6,400 nucleotides of DNA, taken from assembly GCA_031266295.1 (NCBI GenBank), contig JAISBH010000150.1, positions 1 to 6,400 of the forward strand, in the 5' to 3' direction. The position numbers and the translations under genes were made by a program. The notes under the pieces were generated by a model. The model had not been told where the DNA came from and searched no databases. It worked only from the letters and a program-made list of their open reading frames with translations. This document shows positions 1 to 5,278 of the stretch, in pieces. The number at the start of each line of letters is the position of its first letter. Positions within the stretch are counted from its first letter, which is position 1. The stretch comes from Oscillospiraceae bacterium. GTDB taxonomy: Bacteria > Bacillota > Clostridia > Christensenellales > Aristaeellaceae.

Positions 1-1265
1 ACTATACTTCATTGGCTGACCTGGACGAATCGCTCGCGAACATCGACCTGAAAGCGCTGGTTGAAACGCTAATCGGCGACGCGCCCGAGACAGTCATCGT
101 GACGACGCCAAAATTCTACGCCGCGTTCGATTCAGTCATAAATGAGGAGAACATGCCCCTCATCCGCGACTGGATGCTCGTTCACTCGATACGCAGCCTC
201 GCCGAGTATTGCTCAAGCGACGCTATCGCGATACTTGGCGCGTTCAGCAATCTGCTTACCGGCCAAACCGAGCCGATCCCGCCGAATGTTACCGCGTTCG
301 CGGCGGTGCGCAGCCTGTATTCCGAGGTAGTCGGCCTGTACTACGGTGAAAAATACTTTGGGCCTGAAGCGAAAGCCGATGTCACCGCCATGGTTGAGCA
401 GATGATCGAGACTTACCGCGAGCGCCTCACGGCCAACACGTGGCTTAGCGAGGAGACGAGGATTAAGGCGCTGCGCAAGCTTGACACAATGGCGCTGCAA
501 ATCGGCTATCCGGACAAGATCGACCCGCTATATGACGAATTGCTGATCGATTCAGCGGCGGAGGGCGGCACTTACGCGGGCAATCTGCTGCGGATACAGC
601 GCCTGGCAATACAGGATATGATGGATCGTTTCTATGAGGAGTCCGACCGCGACCTGTGGATAATATCGGCCGACACGGTCAACGCGATGTACAACCCGCA
701 GATGAACTCAATCGTGTTCCCCTCCGCGATACTGCAGGCGCCGTTTTACAGCCTCAGCCAGAGCGAGAGCATGAATTACGGCGGCATAGGCGCGGTCATT
801 GCGCACGAGATTTCGCACGCGTTTGATCCCAACGGAGCGAAGTTCGACGAAAACGGCGCAATGACGGACTGGTGGCTGCCCGAGGATTACGCGAAATTCG
901 AGGAGCTGTCGCAGCGCATGGTCGAGGTGTTCGATGGTCTGCCGTACAAGGAATTCACAGTCAACGGAACGCTGACGTTAGGCGAGAACGTCGCCGACGC
1001 AGGCGGGCTGGGCTGCGCTCTCCAGGTCGTCCAATCCCTGCCGGAGCCGGATCTGCAAGCGTTCTTCATCAACTGGGCGACGATCTGGAGGCAAAAGACA
1101 TACGACCAGGTCGAGGGCATTCTGATCACCATCGACACCCACGCCCCGAACAAGATCCGCGCGAATCTCCAGCCCGCCATGCTGGACGCGTTCTATGAAG
1201 CGTTCGATATCATCGAGGGCGATCCGATGTACCGTGCGCCGGAGGACCGGGTAGCCATCTGGTGA
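1..1265 (+). CDS. M13 family (neprilysin-like) zinc metallopeptidase, 5'-truncated
   Basis: This is the C-terminal part of an M13 endopeptidase, a zinc enzyme that cleaves oligopeptides outside the cytoplasm. The frame is open to the left edge, so the TTG at 12 is not a true start. About 420 residues are present; the family is usually about 630-700, so the N-terminus and any signal peptide lie outside. Numbering from codon 12: the substrate-binding segment NAMYNPQMNSIVFPSAILQ is at about 225-243; HEISH at 265-269 gives two zinc-binding histidines and the catalytic Glu266; ENVAD at 325-329 gives the third zinc ligand Glu325 and Asp329; His377 and Arg383 in HAPNKIR match neprilysin His711/Arg717 in spacing. 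The C-terminus is MYRAPEDRVAIW, typical of the family but without the cysteine of animal CxxW ends. All catalytic residues are intact, so the enzyme should be active. Its physiological substrate cannot be told. It converges on the SH3-repeat gene. The family call is very sure. Confidence 0.96.
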   Translation, partial: YTSLADLDESLANIDLKALVETLIGDAPETVIVTTPKFYAAFDSVINEENMPLIRDWMLVHSIRSLAEYCSSDAIAILGAFSNLLTGQTEPIPPNVTAFAAVRSLYSEVVGLYYGEKYFGPEAKADVTAMVEQMIETYRERLTANTWLSEETRIKALRKLDTMALQIGYPDKIDPLYDELLIDSAAEGGTYAGNLLRIQRLAIQDMMDRFYEESDRDLWIISADTVNAMYNPQMNSIVFPSAILQAPFYSLSQSESMNYGGIGAVIAHEISHAFDPNGAKFDENGAMTDWWLPEDYAKFEELSQRMVEVFDGLPYKEFTVNGTLTLGENVADAGGLGCALQVVQSLPEPDLQAFFINWATIWRQKTYDQVEGILITIDTHAPNKIRANLQPAMLDAFYEAFDIIEGDPMYRAPEDRVAIW

Positions 1266-1285
1266 GCAACACCAATCCCGGCGGC

Positions 1286-1322
1286 AGCACAGGCTCGGCG
1301 TCACGGCTGGGCCTGTGCTTTT
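1286..1322 (+). terminator. Rho-independent terminator of the M13 peptidase gene
   Basis: A perfect 9-bp inverted repeat, AGCACAGGC (1286-1294) and GCCTGTGCT (1311-1319), with a 16-base loop is followed by a short run of T (1319-1322). It begins 21 bases after the peptidase stop codon. The T run is on the plus-strand side only, so it serves the peptidase gene; read in the other direction the stem has no T tract. The long loop and short T run make it a moderate terminator. Confidence 0.7.
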
Positions 1323-1347
1323 GTATACCGTGCCAAATCCACCGCCG

Positions 1348-2436
1348 TCAGTCAAGACGCAGGTAATCCGCCTTGATAAACCCGCGGAACTGTCTGCCGC
1401 CGCTCACGCCGCTCACATAAACCCACGTCACGCCGTTGTTGACGTACCTCGCGAGGCACGACACCCTAGCGCCCGATCCCAGCGACGTAAGCGTGGCCTG
1501 TTTGCCCATCGGGTCGTCGGTCACACTGCACCGTTGGGTCGTCGTCGCGCTGGCGCGGCCCCAGTTTGACTCGATCAACGGCGAGGCCGATCCGTTTATG
1601 AATATATCGTTCGAGTCGATATACCCAATACGATTCCCGCCCGCCGTCAGCGTATACGCGATCAGCGCGAACCGCGTGCCATCCTGACTGTTCCAGTCGG
1701 AGTAACCGTAGATGTAGAATGTCGAATCCAGGCCGACGGCGGCCCGGCCATCAGCGCCGCGCAGTGCGTATGAACTGGGCGCGCTGTATACCGGCACGGA
1801 CAGCCCGTTCGTCACAGGATAGCCGACCCTCCGATTTGACGGAAAGCTGGGCAGGCTCGTGAACGATCCCGAACCGGAACTGGAGCCGGAACCGCTCGAT
1901 CCGCCAGCGCTCCCGCCGCCTATCGCCTCGCTGACATAGCTGCCCGACACATATCCTATCACGCCGCCGTACTGAATATGATACCAACTGCCAGCGACGC
2001 CCAGCACCTTGAGCGCCCTGCCGTTGCGCGCAGTGCCGACAATACGCGCGGATGTGTTGTTTTTTTCGCGTATGTTCACACTGGACGAGGTTACGTACAC
2101 CGTCGGCGACGCCGACGGAACCGTGCCTTCGCCCCCGTACCTCAAATAGGCGCTTTGCATGTAACCGACCGTTGCGCCGATCCGCACCTGCCACCATTGA
2201 GTGCCGTACGCGTTGTCCTGCAGTACATCGACGACGACGCCGTTGTAATACCGACCCAGTGACGCTGCGCTTGAGCTAGGCGAAGCGCGCAGATTCAGCC
2301 GATCGGATGGATTGGGATTGTTCACGACGGCTGGACGATACGCGTAAGAAGCGCCCGCAACGCCGGGCGCAAACGCCGCCGCCATCATCAAGACAGCCAT
2401 GAGAACCGCGAGCGAGCGATACAACCTAGGGTTCAT
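1348..2436 (-). CDS. Secreted four-repeat SH3-domain (SH3b-like) protein
   Basis: A 362-residue exported protein with no recognisable catalytic domain. Residues 1-29 form a signal peptide: Arg4 and Arg7, a hydrophobic core rich in Ala, Leu, Met and Val, and a likely Ala-x-Ala cleavage near 27-32. Two clear bacterial SH3 domains follow, at about 33-100 (LNLRASPS...WWQVR...VGYMQSAYL) and 112-170 (VNIREKNNTSARIVG...WYHIQY...IGYVSGSYV). A flexible Ser/Gly linker spans 172-192. Two more divergent units, about 203-283 and 298-362, end in the same way (IGYIDSNDIF; RGFIKADYL). Cys303 and Cys327 in the last unit could form a disulfide. SH3b domains usually bind peptidoglycan or peptides, so a cell-wall-associated or adaptor role is inferred. 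The start at 2436 is supported by GGAGG seven bases upstream. The gene is transcribed alone, convergent with the M13 peptidase and divergent from the spoVM-like unit. No specific gene name is warranted. Confidence 0.9.
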   Translation of the reverse strand: MNPRLYRSLAVLMAVLMMAAAFAPGVAGASYAYRPAVVNNPNPSDRLNLRASPSSSAASLGRYYNGVVVDVLQDNAYGTQWWQVRIGATVGYMQSAYLRYGGEGTVPSASPTVYVTSSSVNIREKNNTSARIVGTARNGRALKVLGVAGSWYHIQYGGVIGYVSGSYVSEAIGGGSAGGSSGSGSSSGSGSFTSLPSFPSNRRVGYPVTNGLSVPVYSAPSSYALRGADGRAAVGLDSTFYIYGYSDWNSQDGTRFALIAYTLTAGGNRIGYIDSNDIFINGSASPLIESNWGRASATTTQRCSVTDDPMGKQATLTSLGSGARVSCLARYVNNGVTWVYVSGVSGGRQFRGFIKADYLRLD

Positions 2437-2440
2437 CTAA

Positions 2441-2448
2441 CCACCTCC
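2441..2448 (-). promoter_or_regulatory. Ribosome binding site of the SH3-repeat gene
   Basis: On the minus strand this reads GGAGGTGG, a near-complete match to the 16S rRNA anti-Shine-Dalgarno sequence. Seven bases separate GGAGG from the ATG at 2436, which fixes the start. Confidence 0.85.
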
Positions 2449-2574
2449 GCAAGTTACGCATTCCGATTACGCAACGTATTGTTGTTACAACCATCTAACG
2501 GATGTGGGCACGATATTCATCCCGCGTTTTTCCAGAATTTGAAAATTATTCTGCTGACGGCATATATGAGGGGA
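2449..2574. other. Divergent intergenic spacer with short repeats
   Basis: This non-coding stretch between the SH3-repeat gene and the plus-strand small genes is less GC-rich than its neighbours. It holds a direct repeat of TTACGCA (2454-2460 and 2467-2473, period 13) and an 11-base palindrome GTTGTTACAAC (2481-2491), both just upstream of the SH3-repeat gene's ribosome binding site. They could be operator sites or simple chance. I see no convincing sigma-A promoter for the SH3-repeat gene. Confidence 0.3.
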
Positions 2575-2601
2575 TTGAAAGCGCCCGCGCGATCATACAA
2601 T
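2575..2601 (+). promoter_or_regulatory. Possible promoter of the small membrane protein / spoVM-like unit
   Basis: TTGAAA (2575-2580) and TACAAT (2596-2601) resemble sigma-A -35 and -10 boxes, but the 15-base spacing is short. The same -10 region reads CATACAAT (2594-2601), which fits the B. subtilis sporulation sigma-E -10 consensus CATACANT. The corresponding -35 position (GATTGAA, 14-base spacer) is a poor match to sigma-E. Since spoVM in B. subtilis belongs to the sigma-E regulon, a mother-cell sporulation promoter is the more interesting reading, but this is inference. Confidence 0.4.
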
Positions 2602-2619
2602 ATCGACGGGGTGATCATA

Positions 2620-2871
2620 TTGCAGTATGGAAGAATTAAGCCCAAGGCGCGCCGACGCGCAAGCGTCGGGATGCCGTACCACTCGCGCGACGCGAGGAAT
2701 GCCGCGCGCGTCTGCCCTGTGCGCATATCATATCGCAACAGCCGCACCGGTACGTACCTTACCATACTCGGTCTGATCACGCTGTTCCTGTTCGCGCCGA
2801 TATGGGTATGGGTAATCGTAATCGGCGTGGCGCTGATATTGACCGGGTTTCACTTGATGGGCAAGGAATAA
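2620..2871 (+). CDS. Small hypothetical membrane protein (start uncertain)
   Basis: A short protein of unknown function. The C-terminal 40 residues are strongly hydrophobic (YLTILGLITLFLFAPI, then WVWVIVIGVALILTGFHL), fitting either one long membrane helix or a two-helix hairpin broken at the Ala-Pro, ending in a short MGKE tail. The part before it is basic (RIKPKARRR; ISYRNSRTG), so by the positive-inside rule the N-terminus should be cytoplasmic. The frame stays open back to 2479, but codons before about 2611 are AT-rich at third positions and look non-coding. I chose TTG 2620 (83 residues) because GGGGTGATC (2608-2616) upstream matches the anti-Shine-Dalgarno. ATG 2671 (67 residues) and GTG 2719 (51 residues, starting just before the membrane part) are alternatives without a good ribosome binding site. 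It lies 43 bases before the spoVM-like gene in the same direction and may share its transcript. That a real gene is present is likely, from the membrane-protein composition; its role is unknown. Confidence 0.55.
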   Translation: MQYGRIKPKARRRASVGMPYHSRDARNAARVCPVRISYRNSRTGTYLTILGLITLFLFAPIWVWVIVIGVALILTGFHLMGKE

Positions 2872-2901
2872 CGACGCGCGGCTTGCGCGGGCGGAATTAC
2901 G

Positions 2902-2909
2902 AGGAGGGG
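2902..2909 (+). promoter_or_regulatory. Ribosome binding site of the spoVM-like gene
   Basis: AGGAGGGG sits five bases before the ATG at 2915 (seven from AGGAGG). It is among the best ribosome binding sites in the window and is the main non-homology evidence that the 25-codon frame is translated. An ATG at 2910 is followed at once by CAA TGA, so the ATG at 2915 must be the start. Confidence 0.8.
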
Positions 2910-2914
2910 ATGCA

Positions 2915-2992
2915 ATGAAGGTGAGAATGGTATGTGTGCGCGCACCGAGGATTTTTAGGGGATTGTTGAAGATGTTTGTAAAGAAGGCATAG
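2915..2992 (+). CDS. spoVM: SpoVM-like sporulation peptide (25 residues)
   Basis: A 25-codon gene ending in TAG, with a strong ribosome binding site. The peptide begins MKVRMVCVRAP and continues RIFRGLLKMFVKKA. Aligned at the proline (Pro11 here, Pro9 in B. subtilis), the following part matches B. subtilis SpoVM KFLGGIVRAM position by position in chemical type: basic, hydrophobic, hydrophobic, then invariant Gly, two aliphatics, a basic residue. The helix is amphipathic, with Arg12, Arg15, Lys19 and Lys23 on one face and Ile13, Phe14, Leu17, Leu18 and Phe21 on the other. In B. subtilis, SpoVM is made in the mother cell, lies on the convex forespore membrane, anchors SpoIVA for coat assembly and affects FtsH. 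The N-terminus here is two residues longer. The genomic place, between a small membrane protein and queA, differs from that in Bacillus. The call rests on a short alignment done by eye, but the ribosome binding site, length, Pro-Gly spacing and helix pattern agree. Confidence 0.8.
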   Translation: MKVRMVCVRAPRIFRGLLKMFVKKA

Positions 2993-3040
2993 AGAACGAA
3001 CCCCTTCTGCCTCTGTGGCGTAGAGAATGAATCCCCTCTG
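2990..3040. repeat. Imperfect tandem repeat, period 31
   Basis: TAGAGAACGAACCCCTTCTG (2990-3009) and TAGAGAATGAATCCCCTCTG (3021-3040) differ at 3 of 20 positions. The first copy starts at the stop codon of the spoVM-like gene; the second runs into the hairpin at 3030-3062. It may be a duplicated terminator arm or part of a repeated intergenic element. Confidence 0.6.
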
Positions 3041-3062
3041 TCGCTGGATGACAGAGGGGATT
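3030..3062. terminator. Shared hairpin terminator between spoVM-like gene and queA
   Basis: A perfect 13-bp inverted repeat, AATCCCCTCTGTC (3030-3042) and GACAGAGGGGATT (3050-3062), with a 7-base loop. It is followed by TTATATATC on the plus strand and CATTCTCT on the minus strand, so neither side has a long T run. It lies 6 bases beyond the queA stop and 37 bases beyond the spoVM-like stop, between convergent genes, where a two-way terminator is expected. Confidence 0.75.
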
Positions 3063-3068
3063 TATATA

Positions 3069-4100
3069 TCAAATCATCACCATTGAGTCGCCAAACGAAT
3101 AGAATCTATAACCTTCCCTGACGGCGACGCTGTACGCATCCAGCACCGCCTCGCGCGACCAGAACGCGCTGACCAGCATCAGCAGCGTGGACTTGGGCAG
3201 ATGAAAGTTGGTGACTATAACATCCGCTACTTGATAACTATAGCCAGGGTATATATATATGCTCGTCCAGCCTGACGACGGCGCGATACGTCCGTCCTTC
3301 GCGGCTGACTCTACCACGCGAACCGACGTCGTGCCAACGCATACCACGCGACGCCCCGCTTCCCTCGCGTCGTTGATCAACCTTGCCGCGTCCTGCGTAA
3401 CCTCATAATACTCGGAGTGCATCTCGTGCGACTCCACTTCCCCTGAGTGCACGGGGCGGAACGTGCTAAGCCCCACGTGCAGCAGCACCCTCGCCACGCT
3501 TACGCCCTTATCCTGTATATGCCGCAGCAGCTCGCTCGTGAAGTGCAACCCGGCGGTCGGCGCCGCCGCCGAACCAGCCCTGACCGCGTATACGGTCTGA
3601 TACCGCTCCGGATCGGCCAGCTTCTCGCGGATGTACGGCGGCAGCGGCATCTCGCCTAGTTTGTCCAGCAGTTGCTCGAACGTGCCTGACGCGTCGTCCC
3701 AGCCGAATTCGACCATCCTCGCGTTACCCGGCGTGCGATCCTGTATAACCGCGCGCAGCAGACCGCCGCCAAACTCAGCGCGCGCACCCTCTCTCAGACG
3801 CGCGCCGGGACGGACGAGCGCCTCCCAGCGCGTGAGCGAGAGACGCTTCAGCAGCAGCAACTCAACCGCGCCGCCCGTGTCCGACTTATGACCTAGCAGG
3901 CGCGCGGGCAACACTCGCGAGTCATTGACGACCAGCACGTCGCCCGGCGACAGATAGTCCGGCAGGTTGCGGAAACGGCGATGCTCAATGATCCCTGTAT
4001 CGCGATGGCAGACCATCAGCCGACTAGAGTCTCGTGGCTCGGCGGGGGTCTGCGCGATACAGCCGGGCGGCAGGTCATAATTGAAATCGTCGGTGCGCAT
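3069..4100 (-). CDS. queA: S-adenosylmethionine:tRNA ribosyltransferase-isomerase
   Basis: QueA transfers and isomerises the ribosyl part of S-adenosylmethionine onto 7-aminomethyl-7-deazaguanine in tRNA, giving epoxyqueuosine at wobble position 34 of tRNAs for Asp, Asn, His and Tyr. It acts in the cytoplasm. The 343-residue length is normal. Family landmarks in order: FNYDLPPGCIAQTPAEPRDSSRLMV (6-30), DVLVVNDSRVLPARL (54-68), EMPLPPYI (150-157), RYQTVYA...GSAAAPTAGLHFT (166-188), LHVGLSTFRPV (207-217), EMHSEYYEV (226-234), CVGTTSVRVVES (254-265), NFHLPKSTLLMLVSAF (298-313) and a C-terminal YRFYSFGDSMVMI. All expected conserved blocks are intact. The start follows the ruvB stop by 7 bases; its ribosome binding site AGGAG overlaps that stop codon, which indicates translational coupling. 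The gene is last in the cluster and is followed by the hairpin at 3030-3062. No other queuosine gene is visible. Confidence 0.98.
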   Translation of the reverse strand: MRTDDFNYDLPPGCIAQTPAEPRDSSRLMVCHRDTGIIEHRRFRNLPDYLSPGDVLVVNDSRVLPARLLGHKSDTGGAVELLLLKRLSLTRWEALVRPGARLREGARAEFGGGLLRAVIQDRTPGNARMVEFGWDDASGTFEQLLDKLGEMPLPPYIREKLADPERYQTVYAVRAGSAAAPTAGLHFTSELLRHIQDKGVSVARVLLHVGLSTFRPVHSGEVESHEMHSEYYEVTQDAARLINDAREAGRRVVCVGTTSVRVVESAAKDGRIAPSSGWTSIYIYPGYSYQVADVIVTNFHLPKSTLLMLVSAFWSREAVLDAYSVAVREGYRFYSFGDSMVMI

Positions 4101-4107
4101 GGCACTC

Positions 4108-5205
4108 CTATAACTGCAGGCTTAATTGTTCTCCCGCATTTTCGTCCGGCTTTTCGTTCGGTTCACTGCCGATCTCGCCGCCGGGGTGTGACAGACCGAT
4201 ATGCTTGTAGGCGGCGGGCAGCGCGATACGGCCTCTCGGGGTGCGCGCAACGAAACCCATCTGCATCAGGAATGGTTCATACACATCCTCGATCGTGCCG
4301 GGATCCTCGCCTGTCGCGGCGGCCAGCGTATCCAGGCCGACTGGCCCGCCGCTGAACTTCTTGATCATAGCCTCCAGCATTGCGCGGTCGACGCGATCCA
4401 GCCCTAGCTCGTCGATGGCCTGGAGCGATAGCGCGTCCTGGGCGATGGGTTGGGTGATGATGCCTCTAGCAACCACCTGAGCATAGTCGCGAACTCGGCG
4501 CAGCAAACGGTTCGCGATGCGCGGCGTACCGCGGCTGCGGCGCGCGATTTCAGCGACGCCATCCGGTTCGGCGCGCACATCCAGAGCCTTTGCCGCGTTG
4601 GTCAGGATCGTGCATAGCTCGTCGTGGGTGTACAGCTCCAGGCGAAAGAGTATGCCGAATCTGTCGCGCAGAGGCGCGGTAAGCAGGCCCGCGCGAGTGG
4701 TCGCGCCGACCAATGTGAACCTGGGCAGGTCGAGGCGGATCGACTTCGCGCTGGGACCCTTGCCGATCATGATATCCAGCCCGAAATCCTCCATCGCGGG
4801 GTAGAGCACCTCCTCGACGACGCGGGGCATACGATGGATCTCGTCGATGAACAGTACGTCCCCTACGGATAGATTGGTCAGGATCGACGCCAGGTCGCCC
4901 GGTCGCTCTATCGCAGGCCCGGATGTGACGCGAATATTGCGGCCCATCTCCGCCGCGATAATGTTCGCCAGCGTGGTCTTGCCCAGTCCTGGCGGTCCAT
5001 ACAGCAGTATGTGGTCCAGCGGATCGCGCCGACACAGCGCCGCCTGCAGGTATATGGACAGACTGGCCTTGATGGGCTCCTGCCCGATATAGTTTTTCAG
5101 CGTGCGAGGGCGGATCGAGCGTTCTACATCGACGTCCTCGTCACGCGGCTTCGCGGTCATTAGCCTATCGTTTTTCTCCAGTTCTTTTCCGAATGCGTCC
5201 GGCAT
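4108..5205 (-). CDS. ruvB: Holliday junction branch migration ATPase RuvB
   Basis: RuvB is the hexameric AAA+ motor that, loaded by RuvA, drives branch migration of Holliday junctions in recombination repair. Visible motifs in the 365 residues: the RuvB N-terminal block ERSIRPRTLKNYIGQ (28-42), Walker A GPPGLGKTT (70-78), Walker B with DEIH (121-124), sensor 1 GATTR (167-171), arginine-finger segment LRDRFG (179-184), sensor 2 region RGTPRIANRLLRRVRD (225-240), and the C-terminal winged helix with EDVYEPFLMQMGFVARTPRGR (306-326). The core ends near residue 338. A polar, acidic tail of about 27 residues follows, ending in QLSLQL, which resembles the hexapeptide sliding-clamp binding motif. The start at 5205 is chosen because AGGGGG (5213-5218) precedes it by seven bases; an internal ATG at residue 16 lacks such a site. 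The gene is 73 bases downstream of ruvA and 7 bases upstream of queA. Confidence 0.98.
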   Translation of the reverse strand: MPDAFGKELEKNDRLMTAKPRDEDVDVERSIRPRTLKNYIGQEPIKASLSIYLQAALCRRDPLDHILLYGPPGLGKTTLANIIAAEMGRNIRVTSGPAIERPGDLASILTNLSVGDVLFIDEIHRMPRVVEEVLYPAMEDFGLDIMIGKGPSAKSIRLDLPRFTLVGATTRAGLLTAPLRDRFGILFRLELYTHDELCTILTNAAKALDVRAEPDGVAEIARRSRGTPRIANRLLRRVRDYAQVVARGIITQPIAQDALSLQAIDELGLDRVDRAMLEAMIKKFSGGPVGLDTLAAATGEDPGTIEDVYEPFLMQMGFVARTPRGRIALPAAYKHIGLSHPGGEIGSEPNEKPDENAGEQLSLQL

Positions 5206-5235
5206 TTGGCGTCCCCCTATCCGGTTGCTATATCC

Positions 5236-5264
5236 ATTATATTATATCTATTATGTTTTATCTA
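5236..5264 (-). promoter_or_regulatory. Candidate sigma-A promoter for ruvB-queA
   Basis: Within the AT-rich ruvA-ruvB spacer, the minus strand shows a perfect -10 TATAAT (5236-5241) and a -35 TAGATA (5259-5264; 4 of 6 to TTGACA) with the ideal 17-base spacer. A second, overlapping TATAAT lies at 5241-5246. Transcription would start near 5229, leaving a leader of about two dozen bases with the ruvB ribosome binding site. Chance matches are easier in such AT-rich DNA, so confidence is moderate. Confidence 0.5.
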
Positions 5265-5278
5265 AGATATCATATCAT

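Noticed and set aside
12..14. TTG at 12 as the true start of the M13 peptidase
   Set aside because: The frame remains open to the window edge and the protein lacks the family's N-terminal 200 or more residues, so the gene starts outside the window.
978..1355. A 125-codon minus-strand frame across the M13 gene end
   Set aside because: It is a shadow of the M13 gene in GC-rich DNA, crosses the terminator, and shows no recognisable domain.
2479..2619. Upstream extension of the small membrane protein frame to a TTG at 2479
   Set aside because: The codons before about 2611 have AT-rich third positions unlike the window's genes, would cover the candidate promoter, and there is no ribosome binding site before 2479.
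2627..2778. Alternative plus-strand frame starting ATG at 2627 (MEELSPRRADAQ...)
   Set aside because: It has a plausible ATG but no protein-like composition, ends quickly, and lies in a different frame from the membrane segment.
2728..3072. A 114-codon minus-strand reading frame, including LYAFFTNIFNNPLKILG
   Set aside because: It is antisense to the spoVM-like gene and the small membrane protein and runs through the terminator hairpin. Its conserved-looking stretch is simply the complement of the spoVM-like codons. It has no good ribosome binding site and no protein-like domain.
4550..5035. A 161-codon minus-strand frame inside ruvB
   Set aside because: It overlaps the ruvB ATPase core in another frame. 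The composition (many Arg, Gly and His) is typical of a GC-rich shadow frame.
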